Shown here piece by piece: positions 15,506 to 22,836 of a stretch of 37,399 bases of DNA. Positions within the stretch are counted from its first letter, which is position 1. Every line of letters begins with the position of its first letter. The stretch is from assembly GCA_003235715.1 (NCBI GenBank), contig QJVM01000137.1, forward strand, positions 1 to 37,399. Direction: 5' to 3'. Below the pieces are notes generated by a model, which saw only the letters and a program-made list of their open reading frames with translations, was not told the DNA's origin and did no database searches. The stretch comes from Nitrospirota bacterium (GTDB lineage Bacteria > Nitrospirota > Thermodesulfovibrionia > SZUA-242). The position numbers and the translations under genes are program-made.

Positions 15506-16639
15506 ATGGGCACCAACAACGTTATCTTTCTCGAAGTCCTTGAATGGTTTGACGATACCGGAAGGGCAATTGTCCACCGTATTCCCGAAACCGGCTCGGG
15601 CGAGATCAAGCTCGGAGCCCAGCTTACAGTACGGGAAAGCCAGGCGGCGGTCTTCTACTATCAGGGCAAGGCCTATGATGCCTTTGCGGCCGGCCGGCAT
15701 ACGCTGACCACGGCCAACATCCCCATCCTGAACAAGATCCTGAGCATCCCATGGGCCATGACCAGCCCTTTGAGGGCCGAGGTCTATTTCGTCAACATGA
15801 AATCCTTCCCCAATCTCAAGTGGGGAACCAAGGACCCCGTGGCCTTCAAGGATGCCGAGCTGGGTCTCATAAGGCTTCGGGCCTTCGGCATGTTCAATCT
15901 GCGGGTGGTTCAGCCGGTCCTCTTCATCAACAACCTTGTGGGGACACAGGGGGTTTATACGACCCAGGATATCGATGAGTATCTGAGTCGGGTGATCGTG
16001 TCCCGCTTCAACGACCACCTCGGGGAGAACCTGGATACGATCTTCAATCTTCCCGGCCGCTACGACGACCTTTCGGAAGGCCTGAAGAAAAGGCTTGCCG
16101 AGGATTTCAGCCATTACGGCCTCGCGCTTACGCATCTCTACATCAGTTCCATCACCCCGCCGCCCGAGGTCCAGCAGGCCATCGACGACAAGAGCCGCCT
16201 TGCGGTCTTCGATGATCTGAACAAGCTTCTCAAGATGAAGGCGGCCATGGCCGTGGAAAAGATATCGGAACAGCAGGGTGAGGCGGGGGCCGGTGTAGGG
16301 ATGGGTCTCGGCGTCATGATGCCGGCCATGTTCTCGAATCTCTTCGGCGGGGGTCCGCCCCCGGGGAACGGAGGGGCCCCTTCCGGACCGGTGACGACCT
16401 GTCCCGACTGCAAGGGCCCGGTTCCCGCAGAGGCCCGTTTCTGCAACCACTGCGGCCACCAGATTGTGGTTCTCCAGCAGTGCCGGCAGTGCGGGAAGAA
16501 TCTTCCGTCCTCGGCCCGGTTCTGCTCCCGGTGCGGAACAAAGGTGGAGGAGAAGCCGGCATCGAAGATATGCCCCCACTGCAGGACCGAGAACCTCCAG
16601 GAATCGGTCTTCTGCAACCAGTGCGGAGAGAAACTGTGA
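15506..16639 (+). CDS. SPFH domain protein with three C-terminal zinc ribbons (YdjI-like)
   Basis: A 377-residue cytoplasmic-looking protein. Residues about 30-220 form an SPFH (band 7) domain of the YdjI, or virion-core-protein-like, type (FYYQGKAYDAFAAGRHTLTTANIP, interrupted here by no gap, then FNLRVVQPVLFINNLVG). A Gly/Met-rich low-complexity linker (about 262-296) follows, then three CxxC...CxxC zinc ribbons starting near residues 299, 326 and 356. There is no N-terminal membrane helix. SPFH proteins form large ring assemblies on membranes; the YdjI type in Bacillus acts with membrane-stress proteins. The role here is unknown. The ATG has GGGAGG upstream. The next gene, also a zinc-ribbon protein, probably works with it. 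Confidence 0.82.
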   Translation: MGTNNVIFLEVLEWFDDTGRAIVHRIPETGSGEIKLGAQLTVRESQAAVFYYQGKAYDAFAAGRHTLTTANIPILNKILSIPWAMTSPLRAEVYFVNMKSFPNLKWGTKDPVAFKDAELGLIRLRAFGMFNLRVVQPVLFINNLVGTQGVYTTQDIDEYLSRVIVSRFNDHLGENLDTIFNLPGRYDDLSEGLKKRLAEDFSHYGLALTHLYISSITPPPEVQQAIDDKSRLAVFDDLNKLLKMKAAMAVEKISEQQGEAGAGVGMGLGVMMPAMFSNLFGGGPPPGNGGAPSGPVTTCPDCKGPVPAEARFCNHCGHQIVVLQQCRQCGKNLPSSARFCSRCGTKVEEKPASKICPHCRTENLQESVFCNQCGEKL

Positions 16640-16682
16640 CGGCGGTTTGATTGGTCCAATTGGTGATTTGCTGACGGGTTAA

Positions 16683-16806
16683 TTGGTTGGGCCGGGTTCA
16701 TTCCCGGTAGAAAACGGTCCGGCTCCATGTCGGGACTGTCTTCATCTCTCCGAACAGAGGGTGATATGGTCAACCAACCAACGAACCAACGGACGAACGA
16801 ACCCAC
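16683..16806. repeat. Degenerate TTGGTT / CCAACC repeats
   Basis: The gap between the SPFH and zinc-ribbon genes has a TTGGTTGG copy (16683-16690) and a row of CCAACCAACGAACCAAC-type units (about 16771-16805). The two blocks are complementary and could form a stem over about 80 bases of spacer. It may be simple-sequence drift with no function. Confidence 0.35.
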
Positions 16807-16821
16807 CCAGAAACGTTCTTC

Positions 16822-18078
16822 ATGGAAAATTCCCTTCGTATCGATTATCAGTGCCCGCAGTGCGGTGCCCCCGTGGTTATCGAGGAGACGGACCGGCTTT
16901 TTACCTGTGGGTTCTGCCGCGTCCGCATCGTCTTCAACCCCGGGGAGCAGTTCCGCTACTGCCTCCCGGTAACCGGGGATACACTGGCGGATGACGTAGT
17001 CTATATTCCCTTCTGGCGGTTTAAGGGCATGTACTTCAACTGCGTGCCCTTCGAGGTCAAGGGCAAGATCATGGATGCGACCTTCCCGTCTCTGGACCTT
17101 GATTTTATGCCCCCGAACCTGGGCTATCGGACGCAGACCCATGCTCTCCGGATGGCTTCGTCCAGCCTGGGGCGGGCTTTCCTGGCCCCTCATACCCGGC
17201 ACGAGGACGTTCTCGCCATGGTGGAAAGCCGGACTCATTACGTGGACGTGATGAACAAGGAGTCGGGCTCTCTCTTCAAGGCCTACGTGGGGGAGGTCAC
17301 GAGCCTCATCTACACGCCCGTCTATATCCGGAACCGGGCCATTTATGACGGCATCATCAACCGGCCCCTTGGCCGCTACTCGGTGGAACGCCAGCCCGTT
17401 TTCGAGAACGCGCCCGGGGAACCGGGGTGGACGTTTCAGTTCGTGCCGGCGCTTTGTCCCGGTTGCGGGTGGGACCTGGAAGGCGAAAGAGACAGCGTGG
17501 TCCTCACCTGCCGAAATTGTGAAACCGCGTGGCGGATGGCGGATGGCGCCTTCAGTCGTGTCGAGTACGGAGTGGTCGAGGCCAGGACTCCCGGGGCCTA
17601 TCTTCTCCCGTTCTGGGTCATGCGCTTCAGCTTCGAGGGGGTCACGCTCGATACCTATGCAGACCTGGTTCGGCTGGCCAACCTGCCGCGCGCGGTCCAG
17701 AAGGCCTGGGAGGTACAGGCCCTTCAATTCTGGACGCCTGCATTCCGCGTGGCCCCGTCGCCCTATAGCCGTATTTCCAGGCAGTTCACCATGTTGCAGC
17801 CGGATGTGGTCACCAGTCCGTCCCTGCCTCGCGGTGGCGTTCACCCGGTGACCCTCGGGGCTTCGGATGCGGCCCGGGGCGTGCTGGTCATTCTTGGAAC
17901 TATGGCTGTGGCCAAACAACGGCTTCTTCCCCGCTTGGCAGACATTCGGCCAAAGCTCGAGGAAGCCCGTCTGACATACCTCCCCTTTGAGGTTCACGGG
18001 CAGGAACTGCAGCATCCGGGGACGGATTTCACGATTCCGCTCAATGCTTTCCGGGGGCACCCCCCGGCCTTACGATAA
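16822..18078 (+). CDS. Zinc-ribbon protein of unknown function, SPFH partner
   Basis: I do not recognise a named family in this 418-residue protein. It begins with a zinc ribbon (YQCPQCGAP, Cys11/14, then FTCGFC, Cys29/32) and has a second one in the middle (LCPGCGW, Cys212/215, then TCRNC, Cys230/233). Between and after them are beta-rich stretches with many aromatic residues (VYIPFWRFKGMYFNCVPFEV and AYLLPFWVMRFSFEGV), suggesting two repeats of one unit: a ribbon followed by a PFW-containing domain. No signal peptide or clear membrane helix is seen. The ATG lacks a ribosome site. It follows the SPFH/zinc-ribbon gene by 182 bases on the same strand, and the shared ribbons suggest a common complex. 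Confidence 0.72.
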   Translation: MENSLRIDYQCPQCGAPVVIEETDRLFTCGFCRVRIVFNPGEQFRYCLPVTGDTLADDVVYIPFWRFKGMYFNCVPFEVKGKIMDATFPSLDLDFMPPNLGYRTQTHALRMASSSLGRAFLAPHTRHEDVLAMVESRTHYVDVMNKESGSLFKAYVGEVTSLIYTPVYIRNRAIYDGIINRPLGRYSVERQPVFENAPGEPGWTFQFVPALCPGCGWDLEGERDSVVLTCRNCETAWRMADGAFSRVEYGVVEARTPGAYLLPFWVMRFSFEGVTLDTYADLVRLANLPRAVQKAWEVQALQFWTPAFRVAPSPYSRISRQFTMLQPDVVTSPSLPRGGVHPVTLGASDAARGVLVILGTMAVAKQRLLPRLADIRPKLEEARLTYLPFEVHGQELQHPGTDFTIPLNAFRGHPPALR

Positions 18079-18111
18079 TGTTCTGCTGCCGCCAGGGATA
18101 ATACGCCCCCT

Positions 18112-18128
18112 CTGCGGATTTTCCGCAG
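18112..18128 (+). terminator. Short perfect hairpin after the zinc-ribbon gene
   Basis: CTGCGGA (18112-18118) and TCCGCAG (18122-18128) form a 7-bp stem with a TTT loop, 34 bases after the stop codon. No T-tract follows, so it is at best a weak or Rho-assisted end of transcription. A GGGAC/GTCCC hairpin also lies at 18214-18227. Confidence 0.3.
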
Positions 18129-18291
18129 GTCCGCGCTGTCTCTTCCTCCAGCCCGGAGACGGGACTTGCCGTGTCTTGAATCGGCCCAAGAGCAGGGTGT
18201 AAACTCCAAATTCGGGACAGGGGTCCCCTCCGGTGTTGTTGAGATGGGGCCTCCAATAAATGAAGACGTTCCGACGAGTGGAGGTGACCCT

Positions 18292-18870
18292 ATGACTTCC
18301 CCGCTTCGTCAAGGCAGAAAGATGAAACTGAATTTCCTTGATACGGGAGTGCTCGCGGTCCTCCTTTTCACCCTTGGGATGCCCGTGGCCCCGTTAGAGG
18401 CTTCGTCTGCGGAGGCCGCCAGGACCCCGGTAGATTTCAAACTCCCCCACCTCGAGGACCCGGCAAAAACAACATCCCTGTCCGATTTCCGGGGCCAGGT
18501 GGTTCTCCTGAATCTCTGGGCGAGCTGGTGCACGGGGTGCCGGAAGGAAATGACCGAGTTCATCACGCTGCAGAAGGAGTTCCGCCAGAAGAAATTTGCA
18601 GTCGTCGCCGTAAACCTCGACGACCAGAAGGGGAGGGCTCTTTCCTTTCTGAAGAAGTATGCCCAAGCGGAGGGTCAGAAGATTGGGTTTCTTACCCTCT
18701 ACGACAAGGACAAATCCCTTGCCGACCGCCTGAATCCCACGGCGTTCCCTGCTTCCTACCTGATCGATGTTTCCGGGAATCTGGTCAAGTCCTATGTGGG
18801 TTCCATCTCGGACAAGGATCTTCCTTTGCTCAGGCGGGAGATCGATGCGCTTCTCAAGGAGAATCGGTGA
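18292..18870 (+). CDS. TlpA-like thioredoxin-fold protein, exported
   Basis: A 192-residue periplasmic thiol-disulfide protein. The hydrophobic stretch (about 15-35) is an uncleaved anchor or a signal peptide. It is followed by a TlpA/ResA-type domain with SLSDFRGQVVLLNLWASWC and the redox pair Cys80-Thr-Gly-Cys83, and later the cis-Pro region FPASYLIDVSGNLVKSYVG. The ATG at 18292 is chosen for its excellent GGAGGTGA site; an ATG ten codons later is less well served. Its stop codon overlaps the start of the DUF4266 gene (GTGA). This tight order, thioredoxin, DUF4266, DUF3570, suggests it keeps Cys residues of its partners reduced or helps mature the envelope complex. Confidence 0.88.
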   Translation: MTSPLRQGRKMKLNFLDTGVLAVLLFTLGMPVAPLEASSAEAARTPVDFKLPHLEDPAKTTSLSDFRGQVVLLNLWASWCTGCRKEMTEFITLQKEFRQKKFAVVAVNLDDQKGRALSFLKKYAQAEGQKIGFLTLYDKDKSLADRLNPTAFPASYLIDVSGNLVKSYVGSISDKDLPLLRREIDALLKENR

Positions 18871-19094
18871 GGACGCTTCTCCTGTATCTCCTTTTAGTTT
18901 CTGTTTTGCTGGTCACGGCGTGTTCGGATGCGCTGGTCAGGGTGAAACCCTATGAGCGGGGGTACTTCGCCCAGGAGAAGATGCTGTTTTCACCCCTGCC
19001 GGCCAGTGCCGAGTTTGAGGAGCACATCTTCGCGGTCCGTGAGAGCTCCCAGGGAGGGTCTGTCTCCTTCCAGGGCGGATGCGGATGCCGATGA
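18867..19094 (+). CDS. DUF4266 lipoprotein
   Basis: A 75-residue lipoprotein. A hydrophobic signal (LLLYLLLVSVLL) ends in the lipobox VTAC, and the mature part contains VRVKPYERGYFAQEKMLF, the conserved core of DUF4266. The C-terminus is Gly/Cys-rich (FQGGCGCR), giving two Cys residues that the upstream thioredoxin could act on. The GTG start has AAGGAG five bases upstream and overlaps the stop codon of the thioredoxin gene by three bases; its own TGA overlaps the ATG of the DUF3570 gene. All three genes must be co-translated. The family's biochemical role is unknown; its steady association with DUF3570 is the best clue. Confidence 0.87.
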   Translation: MRTLLLYLLLVSVLLVTACSDALVRVKPYERGYFAQEKMLFSPLPASAEFEEHIFAVRESSQGGSVSFQGGCGCR

Positions 19095-20263
19095 AAAGGG
19101 TCTTCATCGCGGCCGGACTCTTCCTGGCGGTCCTTTTTGTTTCGGCCTGGGCTGAAACGCTGGAAAACAAAATTTCGGTCTCCGTGCACGGCTACGGCGA
19201 CGATGCGGACGAGGAGATCTTTTCCGGAAAGATCGATGTCTTTCGGATTTTCCGGGAGCGGCTCGGTTTTGGGGTGAGCCTCGGGATCGACGCCATCTCC
19301 GGCGCCACAAAGACGGCTTCCGCCGATGCGGTTTCGGGTGCCACCGTCGTGGCCGCGCCGGGAGACGATGATGATGAAGGTGGAGACGGAGACGATGATG
19401 GGAGCGATTACAATGCCCGTGTCTACCCGTCCTTCCGGCTGGTGTACGACGACGGAGACAACAACGTAATGGGCGGGGCCTATTTCTCCTTCGAGGACGA
19501 TTACACCGGGCGGGCAGTCTTTCTCAACTATACGAGGCAGCTGAACCTCCAGAACACCAGCTTGAGCGCCGGAATCACCCAGTCCTTTGACAAGTGGGAC
19601 GTCGGTGGCCTCGACGATGACGATCGGAAAGAGCGGCAGGTCTCCCTTTCCGTGACCCAGTTGCTGGGCCGCCGGACCCAGATCCAGGCGGGGTACGATC
19701 TCCTGCATTCGGAAGGACATCTCGGGAACCCCAACCGGTATATCGACTTTGCCGTGGGGGGACGTGTTCTTGAACGCCTCCCCTCGGACCGGGATGGCTA
19801 TGCCCTGTCGGCGAGGCTGGTTCAGCTGCTGGCGGAGCCCACCACTGTCCACCTCTCCTACCGTTATTACGACGATGACTGGGGAATTAACTCACATACG
19901 ACGAACGTGGCGTTATTTCAGGACCTGAGCGAAACCTTCACCCTCGGCGGGCGGTACCGGTACTACACCCAGGGGGCCGCGGATTTTATCAAGCCCGTTG
20001 GGCAATACGCGGCTACGGACCCGCTGATTGGGATCGATTACAAGTACACGGATTTTGACGCACATACGGTCGGCCTCATGGCCATCTACAAACCAGGCTC
20101 GGGGCTGGAAAGTCCGGGGGGCGGGTCGGGGTGGGGCAACACCACCATCACCTTCAGTGTCGATGCTTACCAGACCTCGTCGAACGACTATATTCGGGCC
20201 TGGTACGGCCAAAGCCGTCTCACGGCCTACTTCGCCTCGCTGGGCCTTGAGTACAAGTATTGA
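19091..20263 (+). CDS. DUF3570 predicted outer-membrane beta-barrel with two flavinylation motifs
   Basis: A 390-residue exported protein: the signal peptide (about 1-21, ending SAWA) is followed by a long series of amphipathic beta strands ending in YFASLGLEYKY, as expected for an outer-membrane barrel of the DUF3570 family. Residues 67-73 (DAISGAT) and 79-85 (DAVSGAT) both match the D-x-x-[ST]-G-A-[ST] motif at which ApbE enzymes attach FMN in RnfG and NqrC, so Thr73 and Thr85 are predicted flavin sites. An Asp-rich segment (about 92-104) comes next and may bind calcium or act as a linker. The ATG at 19091 shares ATGA with the DUF4266 stop; an ATG at 19079 is possible. No apbE lies in the window. 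Confidence 0.88.
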   Translation: MKRVFIAAGLFLAVLFVSAWAETLENKISVSVHGYGDDADEEIFSGKIDVFRIFRERLGFGVSLGIDAISGATKTASADAVSGATVVAAPGDDDDEGGDGDDDGSDYNARVYPSFRLVYDDGDNNVMGGAYFSFEDDYTGRAVFLNYTRQLNLQNTSLSAGITQSFDKWDVGGLDDDDRKERQVSLSVTQLLGRRTQIQAGYDLLHSEGHLGNPNRYIDFAVGGRVLERLPSDRDGYALSARLVQLLAEPTTVHLSYRYYDDDWGINSHTTNVALFQDLSETFTLGGRYRYYTQGAADFIKPVGQYAATDPLIGIDYKYTDFDAHTVGLMAIYKPGSGLESPGGGSGWGNTTITFSVDAYQTSSNDYIRAWYGQSRLTAYFASLGLEYKY

Positions 20264-20327
20264 CCTGTTTGAGGCGATCGGTCCTGTTCGGGCGTAACGT
20301 ATCGAAGAGGGACAGAAAAGCGTCTTG

Positions 20328-20777
20328 TCATTTCTTCTTGCCCTGTTTTGCCTTGCCGGCTTCCTCCTGCGCCTTCATGGCCTTCCCCTGGGCCTTTAGG
20401 ACCTCTGCCTGAACCGCTGGCATCGCATCCGCCATGTAGGCCCCGAACTTCTTCATGGCCGACTGGCCCACCGGGGAACCATAGAAATCAGCCAAAGCCT
20501 TCAGTTCGTCAGCGGTGAAGTGCTTGACCATGGCCTCCGTCAGCGTTTTGGTGATAACGGCCATATCGAGGTGTTTGGCCATCGATTTCTTGAATTCCTG
20601 ACGGTTCTCGGGAGGAACGCTCATCGCCATCTTTTCGGTCATGTCCTTCATAGTCGTTTCTGGCGGGACCGCCTTCAGGTAGCGCTCCGCCTGCTTGGTC
20701 CGGTTCGCCGGCGTGTCCTCCAGGGCGAATACCGTGGTTGCGACGCACAACATGGCAACAACCAGCACGAATCTCAT
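20328..20777 (-). CDS. DUF2059 domain protein, secreted
   Basis: A 149-residue protein with a signal peptide (about 1-18, ending FALE). The DUF2059 core is clear: VITKTLTEAMVKHFTADEL, then KALADFYGSPVGQSAMKKF near residues 93-111. The C-terminus is a Lys/Ala/Gln-rich helix (KAQGKAMKAQEEAGKAKQG), probably extended or coiled. The function of the family is unknown; it is common in periplasms of Proteobacteria. The ATG has AAAGGAGT upstream. It is convergent with the DUF3570 gene and divergent from the tetR gene. I see no sign that it belongs to either unit. Confidence 0.85.
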   Translation of the reverse strand: MRFVLVVAMLCVATTVFALEDTPANRTKQAERYLKAVPPETTMKDMTEKMAMSVPPENRQEFKKSMAKHLDMAVITKTLTEAMVKHFTADELKALADFYGSPVGQSAMKKFGAYMADAMPAVQAEVLKAQGKAMKAQEEAGKAKQGKKK

Positions 20778-20904
20778 TCTCCGACTCCTTTCTCCAAAGG
20801 CAATGACGGCAAACTATCACTCCTGGATTTGGTTGTCAACAACCTCCCGGTCCCGGATGAGGCCCCTTCCTCTCCGAAGGTAGCCGGTGCGGCAATACCC
20901 ACGT

Positions 20905-20934
20905 TTGACTTCCGATGACGCCGCACGGCATAGT
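20905..20934 (+). promoter_or_regulatory. Predicted promoter of the tetR-RND operon
   Basis: TTGACT (20905-20910), an 18-base spacer and CATAGT (20929-20934). The -10 box touches the palindromic operator, so a bound regulator would block transcription starting near 20941. Confidence 0.6.
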
Positions 20935-20951
20935 GAGTGAACATTCATTCA
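20934..20951. promoter_or_regulatory. Palindromic operator, FadR(Bacillus)-type
   Basis: TGAGTGAA-CA-TTCATTCA, with 7 of 8 symmetric positions paired. From memory, the Bacillus subtilis FadR operator consensus is TGAATGANTANTCATTCA; 14 of its 16 defined positions agree. It covers the predicted start of transcription of the TetR-family gene 20 bases downstream, which fits autorepression. Confidence 0.7.
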
Positions 20952-20970
20952 TAAGACTCGAAGACCTCTC

Positions 20971-21567
20971 TTGAAACGAACTGACAAAAGGGAAGCACTC
21001 ATTCAGGCCGCCCTCGAACTCGTGGGCGAGCGGGGATTTCATGGTGCGCCCGTGGCCCTGATCGCCGACCGGGCCGGGGTGGCCGCGGGAACCATCTACC
21101 GCTATTTTGATAACAAGGACAGCCTGATCAAGGGCATTCACGCGGCCCTGGAGCAACAGATTCTCGACGCGGTTACGGTGGACTATCCCGAGAATCAACC
21201 GGTCCGAGACCGCTTCCTCCACGTCGGCCGAAAGCTGGTCGGGTACTTCATATCATCACCCCTGCAGTTTCGCTTCCTGGAGCAGTATTACAATTCTCCC
21301 TACGGGGTGGCTTCACGTAGGGCCAAATTGTTCGGTAAGAAGAAAAAGAACCTCATTGTCAGGCTCTTCGAGGAGGCCCTGGACCGGAAGCTGATCAAAC
21401 CCCTCCCGCTGCCGATCCTCTTTGCCTTGACGTTCGGGCCCCTCATCGATATCAGCCGGGATCACATTCTCGAGTTTGTCACGCTCAACGAACGTCTTAT
21501 CGAGGAAACCGTAGAGGCTTGCTGGGGGGCTATCCAGAGGCCTCGAGCCGTGGACGCACAGAGATAA
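20971..21567 (+). CDS. TetR/AcrR-family transcriptional regulator of the efflux operon
   Basis: A 198-residue repressor. The N-terminal helix-turn-helix is typical: REALIQAALELVGERGFHGA, then IADRAGVAAGTIYRYFDNKD, with the recognition helix near residues 39-48. The C-terminal ligand domain (about 60-190) is of the short helical type, and its ligand cannot be read from sequence. I use the TTG at 20971, as no ATG or GTG precedes the conserved KREALIQAAL in this frame; the ribosome site is weak. It lies 55 bases before the RND adaptor gene on the same strand and probably represses the whole operon as well as itself through the palindrome at 20934-20951. Confidence 0.9.
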   Translation: MKRTDKREALIQAALELVGERGFHGAPVALIADRAGVAAGTIYRYFDNKDSLIKGIHAALEQQILDAVTVDYPENQPVRDRFLHVGRKLVGYFISSPLQFRFLEQYYNSPYGVASRRAKLFGKKKKNLIVRLFEEALDRKLIKPLPLPILFALTFGPLIDISRDHILEFVTLNERLIEETVEACWGAIQRPRAVDAQR

Positions 21568-21586
21568 AGAGTCACTAAAGCAAGCT

Positions 21587-21604
21587 TTAACCAATATTCA
21601 TTCG
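21587..21604. promoter_or_regulatory. Possible second operator half-site before the RND adaptor gene
   Basis: TTAACCAATATTCATTCG keeps one arm of the operator (ATTCATTC) but not the other. It lies between the tetR stop and the adaptor gene's ribosome site. Weak on its own; listed because the same arm occurs in the main operator. Confidence 0.3.
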
Positions 21605-21622
21605 GCGCCCGGAGGTCGCACC

Positions 21623-22825
21623 ATGCAACTAAAGTCAAAAAAAATCCTTGTCATCCTTGCCGGCTTGCTCGTGACCGGTCTGTTGTCTCCAGGCTGCAAC
21701 CGATCCAAGCCCGCCACTCCACCTCCACAGGCGGGTCCGCCCGAAGTCTCTGTGCTCACCATTCAGCCGGAGCGCGTCACCGTTACCACCGAGCTCAGCG
21801 GTCGGACATCGGCCTATCTCGTGGCCGAGGTGCGGCCCCAGGTGAGCGGCATCATCCAGGAACGCCGGTTTACGGAAGGCAGCAATGTTCGGGCTGGAGA
21901 CGTCCTTTACCAGATTGATTCGGCCACCTATCAGGCCGCCTACGACAGTGCCAGGGCGGCCCTCAGCCGCGCCGAGGCAAACCTGATCCCGATACGCCTT
22001 AAGGAAGAGCGTTACCGAGAGTTGATTTCCATTAACGCCGTGAGCCAACAGGATTACGACGAAACGGCCGGAGACCTACGGCAGGCCGAGGCCGACATCG
22101 AGGTGGCCCGGGCGGCCCTGGAGACGGCCCGGATCAACCTGGCCTACTGCCAGGTCAAGGCGCCCATTTCGGGGCGGATTGGCAAGTCTTCTGTCACCAC
22201 CGGGGCTCTGGTGACCGCCAACCAGACGTCAGCTCTGGCCACCATCCAGCAGCTGGATTCCATGTACGTGGACGTGACCCAGTCCAGTGCCGAACTCCTT
22301 CGTCTGCAGCAGACCCTCAGCAGCGGTCAACTGAAGCGGGGTGGGGCCGCCCAGGCCAAGGTCAGGCTCCTGCTCGAAGACGGAACTCCGTATCCGCGGG
22401 AGGGCACCCTCAAATTCTCCGACGTGACCGTGGACCCCGGCACCGGTTCGGTAACGCTGCGAAGTGTATTCCCCAACCCGGAACACCTGCTGTTGCCCGG
22501 GATGTTTGTCCGGGCCATCGTCCAGGAGGGGGTGAACGATCAGGCGATCCTGGTGCCCCAGCGGGGAGTAACCCGCAACCCGGCGGGACAGGCCATGGTC
22601 ATGCTCGTAAATGACGAGGAAAAAGTCGAAGTCCGGGTCATCAAAACCGACCGGGCGATTGGAGATAAGTGGCTGGTCAGTGACGGCCTGAGTGCCGGGG
22701 ACCGCGTCATCCTCGAAGGAACCCAGAGGGCGCGGCCGGGCACGCCGGTCAAGGCTGTCCCTTTTGGTCCGGCGCCTGAGGGTTCCGCCGAAGCCGTTCC
22801 CCAGTCTGCCGGAGCCAAAGGGTAA
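21623..22825 (+). CDS. RND efflux periplasmic adaptor (AcrA/MexA family lipoprotein)
   Basis: Membrane-fusion protein of 400 residues that joins the inner-membrane pump to the outer-membrane channel. The signal ends at a lipobox-like LLSPGC. The barrel-sandwich half motifs are present: [20 protein letters not shown] and later [20 protein letters not shown]. Between them lies the alpha-helical hairpin (about 105-165), with AISQQDYDE-like [20 protein letters not shown]. The C-terminal part has [12 protein letters not shown]. The start has a CGGAGG site. It is followed by the pump gene after 11 bases, in the usual adaptor-pump-channel order. Confidence 0.95.
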   Translation: MQLKSKKILVILAGLLVTGLLSPGCNRSKPATPPPQAGPPEVSVLTIQPERVTVTTELSGRTSAYLVAEVRPQVSGIIQERRFTEGSNVRAGDVLYQIDSATYQAAYDSARAALSRAEANLIPIRLKEERYRELISINAVSQQDYDETAGDLRQAEADIEVARAALETARINLAYCQVKAPISGRIGKSSVTTGALVTANQTSALATIQQLDSMYVDVTQSSAELLRLQQTLSSGQLKRGGAAQAKVRLLLEDGTPYPREGTLKFSDVTVDPGTGSVTLRSVFPNPEHLLLPGMFVRAIVQEGVNDQAILVPQRGVTRNPAGQAMVMLVNDEEKVEVRVIKTDRAIGDKWLVSDGLSAGDRVILEGTQRARPGTPVKAVPFGPAPEGSAEAVPQSAGAKG

Positions 22826-22836
22826 AGGAGGCTCCC

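Noticed and set aside
16683-16806. Considered the TTGGTT/CCAACC units as a CRISPR-like or regulatory repeat array
   Set aside because: The units are 4-8 bases long, irregular and without spacers; simple-sequence drift explains them.
16138-18060. A 640-codon open frame on the minus strand opposite the SPFH and zinc-ribbon genes
   Set aside because: Long antisense frames are expected in GC-rich DNA. Its translation has no recognisable domain, while both plus-strand frames encode clear Cys-pair zinc ribbons and an SPFH domain.
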